A DNA stretch of 64,000 nt from Burkholderia pseudomultivorans. Lineage in GTDB: Bacteria; Pseudomonadota; Gammaproteobacteria; Burkholderiales; Burkholderiaceae. The stretch is taken from positions 1-64,000 of the forward strand of contig NZ_CABVPP010000016.1 of the NCBI RefSeq assembly GCF_902499075.1. The letters are read 5' to 3'. Below, piece by piece: positions 8,034 to 15,945 of the stretch. Both the position numbers and the translations under genes were made by a program. Under the pieces are notes generated by a model, which saw only the letters and a program-made list of their open reading frames with translations, made no database searches and was not told the DNA's origin. Position 1 is the first letter of the stretch, and the number at the start of each line of letters is the position of its first letter.

Positions 8034-8891
8034 ATGTTTCTCGATCACATTCATTCGGAGCGCTGGACCTTCCTGTGGAATGCGCTCTCCACCTTCTCGC
8101 TGCGGCTCGGCGCCGGCCTCGGGCTGCTCGTCGCCGGCTGGTGGCTGTCGAAGCGCGTCGGCAACTGGCTGAGCCGCCTGCTCGCGAACAAGGAACGCGT
8201 CGACGACACGCTGCGGCCGATCCTCTGCGACGTGGCCGTGTGGGGCATCCGCATCGTCGCGATCGTCGGCGCGCTGTCGCAGCTCGGCATCGAAACCGCG
8301 AGCATCGTCGCGGTACTCGGCGCGGCCGGCCTCGCGATCGGGCTCGCGCTGCAAGGCACGATGCAGAACATCGCGGCCGGCATCATGCTGCTCCTGCTGC
8401 GGCCGTTCAAGGTCGGCGACTATATCGACGGCGGCACGGGTGTCGCGGGTACGGTCGATGAAGTCGGACTGTTCATGACGCGCCTGACGAAGCCCGACGG
8501 CATCTGCGAGTACGTGCCGAACAGCGCGCTGTGGGGCAGCGCGATCCGCAACTACACGCGCAATCCGACGCGCCGCCTCGATCTCGAAGTCGAGATCTCC
8601 GTGCACGACGACATCGATCGCGCGCTCGACGCGCTGCGCCAGCTGGCGCTCGCCGATCCCGACGTGCTGCGCGAACCGGAGCCGGACGCGATGGTGATGC
8701 GCTTCGACGACAGCACCGCGATCGCGAACGTGCGCGTGTGGACGCACACCGACAAGTTCTGGGCGATGCGCTGGCGCCTCGCGCGACAAGCACGCAAGGC
8801 GCTCGCGGACGCCGACTGCACGCTGCCGATCCGCACGCGCGAGCTGCACATCGTGCACGACGCGGAGCATCCGCGCAGCCGCGCGCTGTAG
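8034..8891 (+). CDS. Small-conductance mechanosensitive channel (MscS family)
   Basis: A 285-residue inner-membrane channel that opens under membrane tension and releases solutes on osmotic downshock. Three transmembrane segments are visible at about 20-40, 65-85 and 90-120. The last is the Gly/Ala-rich pore helix AVLGAAGLAIGLALQGTMQN, followed by the signature IMLLLLRPFKVGDYI and the cytoplasmic beta domain with the family motif VPNSALWGSAIRNYTRNP. Length and order match E. coli MscS. There is no operon partner; the next gene is convergent. Confidence 0.92.
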   Translation: MFLDHIHSERWTFLWNALSTFSLRLGAGLGLLVAGWWLSKRVGNWLSRLLANKERVDDTLRPILCDVAVWGIRIVAIVGALSQLGIETASIVAVLGAAGLAIGLALQGTMQNIAAGIMLLLLRPFKVGDYIDGGTGVAGTVDEVGLFMTRLTKPDGICEYVPNSALWGSAIRNYTRNPTRRLDLEVEISVHDDIDRALDALRQLALADPDVLREPEPDAMVMRFDDSTAIANVRVWTHTDKFWAMRWRLARQARKALADADCTLPIRTRELHIVHDAEHPRSRAL

Positions 8892-8940
8892 GCGGCGGCG
8901 CCCCGCGAGACGAGCGTCGTGTCGCGGCGCGCCTGCCGCG

Positions 8941-10074
8941 TCACATCCTCACGATATCGAGCAGCGACTTCTTGCCGCCCTTGTACGTGAACACCGAGAT
9001 CACGCCGTGCTTCAGGTCGCCCTGCGGCGTGAAGCTCGTCTCGCCGATCACGCCGCGATAGTCGGTGGCCGGCATCGCGGCCAGCACCTTCGCCGGATTC
9101 GTCGAATTCGCGCGCTTCATCGCGTCGACGATGATGTAGACGGCGTCGTACGAGAACGGCGCATACACCTGCATCGGCTGGTGGTAGCGCGCTTCGTAGC
9201 GCTTCACGAACGCCGCGCCGCCCGGCATCTTCTCGAGCGCCATGCCGGCCTCCGAGCACACGACGTTGTCGCCGGCCGGGCCCGCAAGCTTCGGCAGGTC
9301 GGTCGAGCACACGCCGTCGCCGGCGAGGATCTTCGCGCGCACGCCGAGCTGCCGCGCCTGCTTCGCGAGCGGGCCGCCGGTCGCGTCCATGCCGCCGTAC
9401 ATGATCGCGTCCGGGTTCTCGCCCTTGATCTTCGTGAGGATCGCGCGGAAGTCGATCGCCTTGTCGTTGGTCGCGTCGCGCGACACGATCCGGATGCCGG
9501 CGGCCTTCGCAGCCTTTTCGAACTCGGTCGCGAGGCCCTGCCCGTATGCGGTCGAATCGTCCACCACGGCCACCGTCCGGATGCCCATGCTCTTTGCCGC
9601 ATAGCTGGCGAGCGCGGGACCCTGCTGCGCGTCGGTCGCGACGACGCGGTACGTCGTCTTGAAGCCCTGCTGCGTATACATCGGGTTGGTCGCCGCCTGC
9701 GAGATCTGCACGATGCCGCCGTCGCTGTACACGCGCGACGCGGGGATCGACGTGCCCGAGTTGTGATGGCCGACGACACCGACGACCTTGTCGTCGACGA
9801 GCCGCTGCGCGACCTGCGTCGCGGTGCGCGGATCGCCCGCGTCGTCCTGTGCGTCGAGCTGGAGCGTGACCTTTTTGCCGCCGATCACGAGCCCCTTTGC
9901 ATTGATTTCCTCGACCGCGAGCCGCGCGCCGTTCTCGCTGTCCTTGCCCAGGTGCGCGATCGAGCCGGTCAGCGGCGCGACGTGGCCGATGCGCACGACC
10001 TCGTCCGCGTGTGCGGACAGCGAGCCCGTCAGCGCGATTGCGGCGGCCAGCGCCGTCATCCGGTATCGATTCAT
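8941..10074 (-). CDS. Branched-chain amino acid-type ABC transporter binding protein
   Basis: A 377-residue periplasmic binding protein of the LivJ/LivK (Peripla_BP_6) family. A signal peptide ends at SAHA (about residue 23), followed by the family opening VVRIGHVAPLTGSIAHLGKD and the ligand-loop motifs GHHNSGTSIPA and YGGMDATGG. The chosen ATG has AGGAGA just upstream; a longer frame runs further but would bury the signal peptide. It is the last gene of a three-gene unit after an amidohydrolase and ornithine cyclodeaminase. No permease or ATPase gene is nearby, so it must use components encoded elsewhere. The ligand may be an amino acid or acylated amine handled by its neighbours; that is inference. 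Confidence 0.9.
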   Translation of the reverse strand: MNRYRMTALAAAIALTGSLSAHADEVVRIGHVAPLTGSIAHLGKDSENGARLAVEEINAKGLVIGGKKVTLQLDAQDDAGDPRTATQVAQRLVDDKVVGVVGHHNSGTSIPASRVYSDGGIVQISQAATNPMYTQQGFKTTYRVVATDAQQGPALASYAAKSMGIRTVAVVDDSTAYGQGLATEFEKAAKAAGIRIVSRDATNDKAIDFRAILTKIKGENPDAIMYGGMDATGGPLAKQARQLGVRAKILAGDGVCSTDLPKLAGPAGDNVVCSEAGMALEKMPGGAAFVKRYEARYHQPMQVYAPFSYDAVYIIVDAMKRANSTNPAKVLAAMPATDYRGVIGETSFTPQGDLKHGVISVFTYKGGKKSLLDIVRM

Positions 10075-10156
10075 GTTCGTCTCCTGATCAATCCTGTGCG
10101 TCCCGTGCAATGCGGGACAGGTTGCATGTCGTGGTTCGAAGGCACTACCCTGACGC

Positions 10157-11233
10157 TCAATGGCGCAGCGCCGCCAGTACCGCATCGGCGGTCGCGACCG
10201 GCACCGCGCGAACGTCGCCGCCCGTCGCGACGCCGTACAGGTCCTTCGGGTCGCGCGGTGCGGGAATCAGCTCGAGCTCGCGGCCGATGTCGCGCTCGCG
10301 CGCCGCCGCGTTCAGGTAGCGCAGCGCCGAAAAATCCTCGAGCGCGAAGCCGACCGAATCGAACACCGTCACCTGCTCATCCGATTCGCGGCCGGGCGCG
10401 GCGCCCGACACGATTCGCGCGAATTCGACGACCGGAAAATCCGCCGGCATCTGCTGGATATCGCCTTCGATGCGCGTCTGCGGCTCGTATTCGACGACGA
10501 CGCGCGCACGCCGCAGCACGTCCGCATGCAGCTCGGTCTTGCCCGGACAGTCGCCGCCGACCGCGTTGACGTGCATGCCGTCCTCGATCATGTCCGGCGT
10601 CAGGATCGTCGCGTTGGTCTTGTCGGCGGTAACCGTCGTCACGATGTCCGCGCCGCGCACCGCGTCCGCCGCCGATGCGCTGCGGATCACGCGCAGCCCC
10701 GTGAACGGCGCGAGGTTGCGCACCAGCTTGTCGGTCGCGGCGGGATCGATGTCGAATACGCGCAGCTCGTCGATGCCGAGCATCCGGTGAAACGCGATCG
10801 CCTGGAATTCGCTCTGCGCGCCGTTGCCGATCAGCGCCATCGAACGCGCATCGGCGCGCGCGAGAAAGCGCGCGACCAGCGCGGACGTCGCCGCCGTGCG
10901 GATCGCCGTCGTCAGCGTCATCTCGCTGAGCAGCAGCGGATAGCCGGTGTCGACGTCGGCCAGCACGCCGAACGCCATCACGGTCAGCAGGTCGGCCTTC
11001 GTGTTCTTCGGATGGCCGTTCACGTACTTGAACGCATACAGCCGCGCGTCCGACGCCGGCATCAGCTCGATCACGCCGTCGGTCGAATGACTGGCGACGC
11101 GCGCGGTCTTCTCGAACGTATCCCAGCGCCGGTAGTCCTGCTCGATATACGAGGCCATCGTCGTCAGGATCTGCGTCATCCCGACTTCGGCCACGAGCGT
11201 CGACACGCTCGTCACATCCAGGTATCGCGTCAT
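10157..11233 (-). CDS. Ornithine cyclodeaminase
   Basis: A 358-residue enzyme of the ornithine cyclodeaminase/mu-crystallin family, which converts L-ornithine to L-proline and ammonia with bound NAD. Substrate-side motifs are AFKYVNGHPKN and the TAIRTAATSALVARFLAR helix. The Rossmann dinucleotide site is IGNGAQSEFQ, followed by the acidic strand end FDIDP. Length is typical of the proteobacterial ornithine-specific branch. It is cytoplasmic. It lies 60 bases after the HDAC-like gene and 82 bases before the binding-protein gene, all on one strand, suggesting uptake and breakdown of an ornithine-related amine. A lysine or other imino-acid activity in the same family cannot be excluded. Confidence 0.9.
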   Translation of the reverse strand: MTRYLDVTSVSTLVAEVGMTQILTTMASYIEQDYRRWDTFEKTARVASHSTDGVIELMPASDARLYAFKYVNGHPKNTKADLLTVMAFGVLADVDTGYPLLLSEMTLTTAIRTAATSALVARFLARADARSMALIGNGAQSEFQAIAFHRMLGIDELRVFDIDPAATDKLVRNLAPFTGLRVIRSASAADAVRGADIVTTVTADKTNATILTPDMIEDGMHVNAVGGDCPGKTELHADVLRRARVVVEYEPQTRIEGDIQQMPADFPVVEFARIVSGAAPGRESDEQVTVFDSVGFALEDFSALRYLNAAARERDIGRELELIPAPRDPKDLYGVATGGDVRAVPVATADAVLAALRH

Positions 11234-11293
11234 GCCCTTGCTCCACGATTGCGGCGGCCCCCGGGCCGCGGTTGAAACGGTCGGCGCCGCGCG

Positions 11294-12331
11294 TTACGCG
11301 CGCCCCTCGAATCCCAGCAGCACATTGACCGCATTGATGCCGATCTCATCGACCATGTAGCCGCCTTCCATCACGAACAGCGTCGGCAGCTTCAGGCGCG
11401 CGAGCGCCTCGCCGATGCGCAGGTAATCGGGCGAGCGCAGCCGGAAGTGGCTGATCGGGTCGTGCTCGAACGTGTCCACGCCGAGCGACACGACGAGCAG
11501 CTCGGGTGCATGGGCGGCGATCGCGGCCGTCGCGCGGCCGAGCGCTTCGTCGTACTCGGCCCACTGCGTACCCTTCGGCAGCGGCAGGTTCAGGTTGAAG
11601 CCTTCGCCCGCGCCCGCGCCACGTTCGTCCGCATAGCCGGAGAAGTACGGATACGACACCGGCGGCTCGCCGTGGATCGATGCGAACAGCACGTCGGAAC
11701 GGTCGTAGAAGATGTCCTGCGTGCCGTTGCCGTGATGGAAATCGACGTCGAGCACGGCGACGCGCGCCGCGCCTCGCGCGATCGCGTACTGCGCCGCGAT
11801 CGCCGCATTGTTCAGGTAGCAGTAGCCGCCCATGTACTCGCGGCCCGCGTGGTGGCCGGGCGGACGGCACAGCGCGAAGGCCGCGCGCGCGCCGCCGTTC
11901 GACAGCAGGTCGGCACCCGTCAGCGCCGAGTTCGCGCTCGCGCTGACCGCGTCCCAGGTGCCGGCGTTGATCGGTGCGCCGGCGTCCATCGCGTAGAAGC
12001 CGAGCTTGCCGTCGATGAACGCGGGCGGCGTCGCGGCGGCCGGCATCGCGCGCACCGGCCATACGAGCGGCAGCGCCTGGCAGCTGCGGCCGGTCGCGCT
12101 CCATTCGTCCCACGCGCCGGCGAGGAAATCGACATAGCGCGTACTGTGCGCGGCCGCGTAGCACGCGCGGTCGAACGACTTCGGCGCGATCACGTCGCCG
12201 AGGCCGGCGGCGCGCACCTGCGCGAGCACCGTTTCGGCGCGAAGCGGATTTTCGAACGATTCGGTGATCGCGCCGTCCTTCAGTTCGACGCCGCGATGCA
12301 GTCGGTGATCGCTGCTGTAGACCGTGAGCAT
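11294..12331 (-). CDS. HDAC-like amidohydrolase (acetylpolyamine amidohydrolase type)
   Basis: A 345-residue zinc hydrolase of the histone deacetylase superfamily. The catalytic set is intact: tandem His160-His161 in RPPGHHAG, zinc ligands Asp197 and His199 in DVDFHHGNG, Asp286 in GVDTFEHDP and the late GGY tyrosine in VMEGGYM. The spacing resembles the acetylpolyamine amidohydrolases, which remove acetyl groups from acetylated polyamines and related amines. It heads the operon with ornithine cyclodeaminase and the binding protein, so an N-acylated ornithine or polyamine is a plausible substrate. An Lrp-type regulator is divergently encoded 116 bases away and is the likely controller. Confidence 0.9.
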   Translation of the reverse strand: MLTVYSSDHRLHRGVELKDGAITESFENPLRAETVLAQVRAAGLGDVIAPKSFDRACYAAAHSTRYVDFLAGAWDEWSATGRSCQALPLVWPVRAMPAAATPPAFIDGKLGFYAMDAGAPINAGTWDAVSASANSALTGADLLSNGGARAAFALCRPPGHHAGREYMGGYCYLNNAAIAAQYAIARGAARVAVLDVDFHHGNGTQDIFYDRSDVLFASIHGEPPVSYPYFSGYADERGAGAGEGFNLNLPLPKGTQWAEYDEALGRATAAIAAHAPELLVVSLGVDTFEHDPISHFRLRSPDYLRIGEALARLKLPTLFVMEGGYMVDEIGINAVNVLLGFEGRA

Positions 12332-12447
12332 GGTTGACCGTTGCGATGAGAGGTGGCAACAGTTTATTGACGGCGCCCGGCAATAGCTTTGCTTTTCGCT
12401 TGCGCGTTTCGTACACTTTTGAGAAAACCGCCTACGGAATCTCGAAA

Positions 12448-12936
12448 ATGAGCAAAAATCGCGCTTCGGTGGAACTGGACGGCGTCGACCGGGCGATGCT
12501 GCGGCTGTTGCAGGACGACGGCGCGCTGTCGAACGCGACGCTCGGCGAGAAGCTGTCGCTGAGCGTCACGCCGTGCTGGCGGCGGCGCAAGCGGCTCGAG
12601 GACGAGCACGTGATCACCGGCTACCAGGCGAATCTCGACCGGCGCGCGCTCGGGATGAACGTGTTCGCATTCGTGCAGGTCACGTTCAACATGCATTCGG
12701 GCCAGGATTCCGATCACTTCGAGGACGTGATCCGGCGTCACGACGAAGTGCTGTCGTGCCACAAGATCACCGGCGCGGCCGATTACATCCTGCAGGTCGT
12801 CGCGTCCGATCTCGATGCGTATGCGGAATTCGTCGAGCGCGTGTTGCGCAAGCAGGCGGGCGTGTCGTCGATCCAGTCGAGCCTCGCGCTGCGCGAAGTG
12901 AAGTTCTCGTCGCGCGTGCCGGTGCCGGAAGCGTGA
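12448..12936 (+). CDS. Lrp/AsnC-family transcriptional regulator
   Basis: A 162-residue regulator with an N-terminal helix-turn-helix (LDGVDRAMLRLLQDDGALSN through SVTPCWRRRKRLE, about 8-50) and a C-terminal RAM effector domain (about 75-155) containing DYILQVVASDLDAY. Proteins of this family bind amino acids and usually control the adjacent catabolic or transport genes. The ATG that starts MSKNRASVE was chosen over an upstream one because it gives the standard family length. It is divergent from the amidohydrolase-ocd-binding protein operon, which is its most likely target. Confidence 0.92.
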   Translation: MSKNRASVELDGVDRAMLRLLQDDGALSNATLGEKLSLSVTPCWRRRKRLEDEHVITGYQANLDRRALGMNVFAFVQVTFNMHSGQDSDHFEDVIRRHDEVLSCHKITGAADYILQVVASDLDAYAEFVERVLRKQAGVSSIQSSLALREVKFSSRVPVPEA

Positions 12937-13006
12937 AGCCGGCATTAAGGCGAACACGCAGGCGCATCGTCCGACTCCCCGCACTCATCCCATGGAGCAC
13001 TACCCT

Positions 13007-13294
13007 ATGAAACGTTTCACCCGTTCCATGCCGCTGGCCGCCGCGATCGCATGCGTGTCGGCATTGAGCGCCTGCGCGACGCAGCCGGCTGCGCCGGATC
13101 CATCGTCCGCGCAAGTCGCGCCGCCGCGTGCAGGCGGCGATCGCGACGCGCACGGCTGTATCGGCTCGGCCGGCTATGCATGGTGCGAAGCGACCGGGCA
13201 ATGCGAGCGTCCGTGGGAACTCGCGAAGCAGAAGGGTTTTGCGAATTCCGCGCAGGCCTACGAGCAGTTCTGCCGGAACGGCGCCACGCAGTAA
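13007..13294 (+). CDS. Small lipoprotein with conserved Cys/Trp motif
   Basis: A 95-residue protein. The N-terminus MKRFTRSMPLAAAIACVSALSAC is a lipoprotein signal with lipobox LSAC. The mature part carries GCIGSAGYAWCEATGQCERPWE near its middle, a cysteine-paired motif that I have seen in small proteobacterial envelope proteins without a firm function. GGAG lies eight bases before this ATG; an ATG fifteen bases earlier lacks a good site. It probably sits in the outer membrane facing the periplasm. It follows the Lrp gene by 70 bases but need not be co-transcribed. Confidence 0.75.
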   Translation: MKRFTRSMPLAAAIACVSALSACATQPAAPDPSSAQVAPPRAGGDRDAHGCIGSAGYAWCEATGQCERPWELAKQKGFANSAQAYEQFCRNGATQ

Positions 13295-13822
13295 CGCGAC
13301 CTCACGCGATCGCGTCGCGGTGCAACGCCGCGGCACGGCATGACGCCCGAGCCGACCGCAGTTATCCACAATTCCGCCGGTTCCGGCGAGCCGCATTCCG
13401 GAAACCCGGACACGCAAAAAACCCTACAAAAACAAGGGCGAAATTCGTTTGCGACACAGCAATCGAGTTCGGTTATATTACGCGCCCCTTGCCACCCGGG
13501 CCCCCGCAAACGCGGCGCGCGCGGCGCTTTCCGGCACGGCCTGAAGCGTCGTCCTGTCGGGCTTTCCACGCGGGCCTGCGCGGATTGCGCGCGATCGCGG
13601 CGGCGGCGACCGCAGGCGTGCATCGAACCGATCCGAAGGTGTCCTTTACATCGATTCCGTGTGCGCAAATGCGACACCGGCCTGCGCCGATCCGGAATTC
13701 CGGATTCGCGTTCCGGATCGCCGGAAGCGCGGTCGGCCCGGCCGGTGCACGCACTGCCGGCATCGCGTCGGCCTTCGGGCGGCGTGGCAAATCGATGCAT
13801 CCAAGTTGAAAAAGGTTCTGCT
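13295..13822 (+). promoter_or_regulatory. Long leader region before mqo
   Basis: A 528-base gap without a convincing gene. It contains a candidate promoter (TTGCGA at 13449-13454 and TATATT at 13474-13479, spacing 19), which would give a leader of about 340 bases. A perfect 16-bp palindrome ATCCGGAATTCCGGAT sits at 13690-13705, inside a block with several further CCGGA repeats. I recognise no known riboswitch. The last bases hold AAGG before the GTG start of mqo. Confidence 0.45.
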
Positions 13823-15466
13823 GTGATCAAAACGTTACGGGTAATCCTGTCGGGGCTCGCATTCTGCGTAGCCGCGTCGTCCGCGCATGCGGCCGACACG
13901 AAGAAGGTCGACGTCCTGCTGGTGGGCGGCGGCATCATGAGTTCGACGCTCGGCGTCTGGCTGCACGAGCTGCAGCCGGACTGGTCGATGACGATGGTCG
14001 AGCGGCTCGACGGCGTCGCGCTCGAAAGCTCGAACGGCTGGAACAACGCGGGCACCGGCCACTCGGCGCTCGCCGAGCTGAACTACACGCCGGAAAAGGC
14101 GGATGGCAGGATCGACATCTCGAAGGCGATCGAGATCAACGAGTCGTTCCAGATCTCGCGCCAGTTCTGGGCATGGCAGGTCCGCCAGGGCGTGCTGAAG
14201 AACCCGCACTCGTTCATCAACTCGACGCCGCACATGAGCTTCGTGTGGGGCGACGACAATGCGCGCTTCCTGAAGAAGCGCTACGAAGCGCTGCAGGCGA
14301 GCCCGCTGTTCCGCGGCATGCAGTATTCGGAAGACTACGACCAGATCAGGCAGTGGGTGCCGCTGATGATGGAAGGCCGCGACCGCAAGCAGAAGGTCGC
14401 CGCGACGTGGACCCCGATCGGCACCGACGTGAACTTCGGCGAGATCACGCGCCAGTTCGTCGGCTACCTGCAGCGCCAGCCGAACTTCACGCTGTCGCTG
14501 TCGAGCGAAGTGCGCGGCATCACGCGCAACGCGGACGGCACGTGGCACGTGTCGTGGGTCAAGCTGCATTCGAATGAAGCACCGCAGGCCGTCGACGCGA
14601 AGTTCGTGTTCATCGGCGCGGGCGGCGGCGCGCTGCGTCTGCTGCAGGCGTCGGGCATTCCCGAGGCGAAGGACTACGGCGCATTCCCGGTCGGCGGCTC
14701 GTTCCTCGTGACGGACAACCCCGAGGTCGTGAAGCGGCACCTCGCGAAGGCGTACGGCAAGGCGTCGGTCGGCTCGCCGCCGATGTCGGTGCCGCACCTC
14801 GACACGCGCATCATCGACGGCAAGAAGATCATCCTGTTCGGGCCGTTCGCGACGTTCTCGACCAAGTTCCTGAAGAACGGCTCGTATTTCGACCTCGCGA
14901 AGAGCACCAACACGCACAACGTGATGCCGATGATGCGCGTCGGCATCGACGAATTCCCGCTCGTCGAGTATCTCGCGGGCCAGCTGATGCTGTCCGACAA
15001 CGACCGCTTCAACGCGCTGAAGGAATACTTCCCGAACGCAAAGCAGGAAGACTGGCGCCTGTGGCAGGCCGGCCAGCGCGTGCAGATCATCAAGCGCGAC
15101 CCGGTGAAGGGCGGCGTGCTGAAGCTCGGCACCGAGATCGTCAGCTCGCAGGACGGCAGCATCGCGGGCCTGCTCGGCGCATCGCCGGGCGCATCGACGG
15201 CCGCGCCGATCATGCTGAACCTGATGCAGAAGGTGTTCAAGGACAAGGTCGCGACGCCCGACTGGCAGCAGAAGATCCGCCAGATCGTGCCGAGCTACGG
15301 CACGAAGCTGAACGACAGCCCGGCGAAAGTGTATGAGGAATGGGTGTACACGAGCGACGTGCTGCAGCTCGCGCCGCCGCCGAAGATCGACGTCGACGCG
15401 CCGTCGCAGGCGACCGGCGCGCAAGCCGTCCGGCCCGCGAAGGCATCGGCCGACATGGCGCTGTAA
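13823..15466 (+). CDS. mqo: Malate:quinone oxidoreductase with signal peptide
   Basis: A 547-residue FAD enzyme that oxidises malate to oxaloacetate and passes electrons to the quinone pool. The FAD-binding motif [14 protein letters not shown] lies at about 32-45 and [16 protein letters not shown] is the family signature. The start is a GTG preceded by AAGG; an open frame reaches far upstream but has no family similarity. Unlike the E. coli enzyme, which faces the cytoplasm, this one begins with a clear export signal ending at AHAADTKK. It also has a C-terminal tail of about 40 residues rich in Ala and Pro (after [13 protein letters not shown]). A strong terminator follows, so it is probably monocistronic. 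Confidence 0.93.
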   Translation: MIKTLRVILSGLAFCVAASSAHAADTKKVDVLLVGGGIMSSTLGVWLHELQPDWSMTMVERLDGVALESSNGWNNAGTGHSALAELNYTPEKADGRIDISKAIEINESFQISRQFWAWQVRQGVLKNPHSFINSTPHMSFVWGDDNARFLKKRYEALQASPLFRGMQYSEDYDQIRQWVPLMMEGRDRKQKVAATWTPIGTDVNFGEITRQFVGYLQRQPNFTLSLSSEVRGITRNADGTWHVSWVKLHSNEAPQAVDAKFVFIGAGGGALRLLQASGIPEAKDYGAFPVGGSFLVTDNPEVVKRHLAKAYGKASVGSPPMSVPHLDTRIIDGKKIILFGPFATFSTKFLKNGSYFDLAKSTNTHNVMPMMRVGIDEFPLVEYLAGQLMLSDNDRFNALKEYFPNAKQEDWRLWQAGQRVQIIKRDPVKGGVLKLGTEIVSSQDGSIAGLLGASPGASTAAPIMLNLMQKVFKDKVATPDWQQKIRQIVPSYGTKLNDSPAKVYEEWVYTSDVLQLAPPPKIDVDAPSQATGAQAVRPAKASADMAL

Positions 15467-15494
15467 CCCGGCGCAGGCCGCTGCGCCGCGCAAT

Positions 15495-15523
15495 ACGGCC
15501 GCTCTCCGGAGCGGCCGTTTTTC
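15495..15523 (+). terminator. Rho-independent terminator of mqo
   Basis: ACGGCCGCTC at 15495-15504 pairs perfectly with 15509-15518 around TCCG and is followed at once by a run of five T. It lies 28 bases after the mqo stop. Confidence 0.9.
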
Positions 15524-15575
15524 GTTGCGGGCGCGCGCGACGACGCCCGCACCGGCCGTCGCCTCCCGCTTCCGC

Positions 15576-15581
15576 TAGAAT
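15576..15581 (+). promoter_or_regulatory. Candidate -10 (GCTAGAAT) for the zinc-ribbon/dbpA unit
   Basis: TAGAAT in the context GCTAGAATTGCGGC. A clear -35 is not visible. The same context recurs before polB and between polB and the J-domain gene, which supports it as a local promoter type. Confidence 0.4.
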
Positions 15582-15746
15582 TGCGGCACGCGCGACCCCG
15601 TCGCCGCCCGATCCACCCTCCGTATCGGCGCCGCCGCACCACCACGCGGCCGCCGGCGCGGCCCGCGCCCGAACCGCGCGAGCGCCGCACGCCATGGCCG
15701 CGCCCGCCCGGGTGCGCCATCAACCGAATCAAGCTGGAGAACGACC

Positions 15747-15944
15747 GTGTTTACCTGCCGAAACCAGAGCTGCGGTACGCAGTGGGCGACGTCCGACGTC
15801 GTCATCAAGGACGAAGGCCAGGGCCTGCTGTTCCGCTGCCCGCTGTGCGGCGCGCGCAATTATCTCGAGCGCTTCGAAGACGACGAAGGCAATGTCGTCT
15901 ACGAGCAGATGGCAGGCCGCCCCTACCTCGGAGACCTGTCCTGA
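15747..15944 (+). CDS. Small zinc-ribbon protein upstream of dbpA
   Basis: A 65-residue protein starting with GTG (GGAG eight bases upstream). Cys4 and Cys9 (TCRNQSCG) plus Cys31 and Cys34 (CPLCG) form a likely zinc ribbon, and the acidic stretch ERFEDDEGN follows. The dbpA ATG begins one base after its stop, so the two are translationally coupled. This points to a role near RNA or ribosome work, but the function is unknown. It is short enough to be missed in many annotations. Confidence 0.8.
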   Translation: MFTCRNQSCGTQWATSDVVIKDEGQGLLFRCPLCGARNYLERFEDDEGNVVYEQMAGRPYLGDLS

Positions 15945-15945
15945 C

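Noticed and set aside
13340-13822. N-terminal extension of mqo
   Set aside because: It precedes the signal peptide, has no family similarity and would bury the export signal. The GTG at 13823 with AAGG is better.
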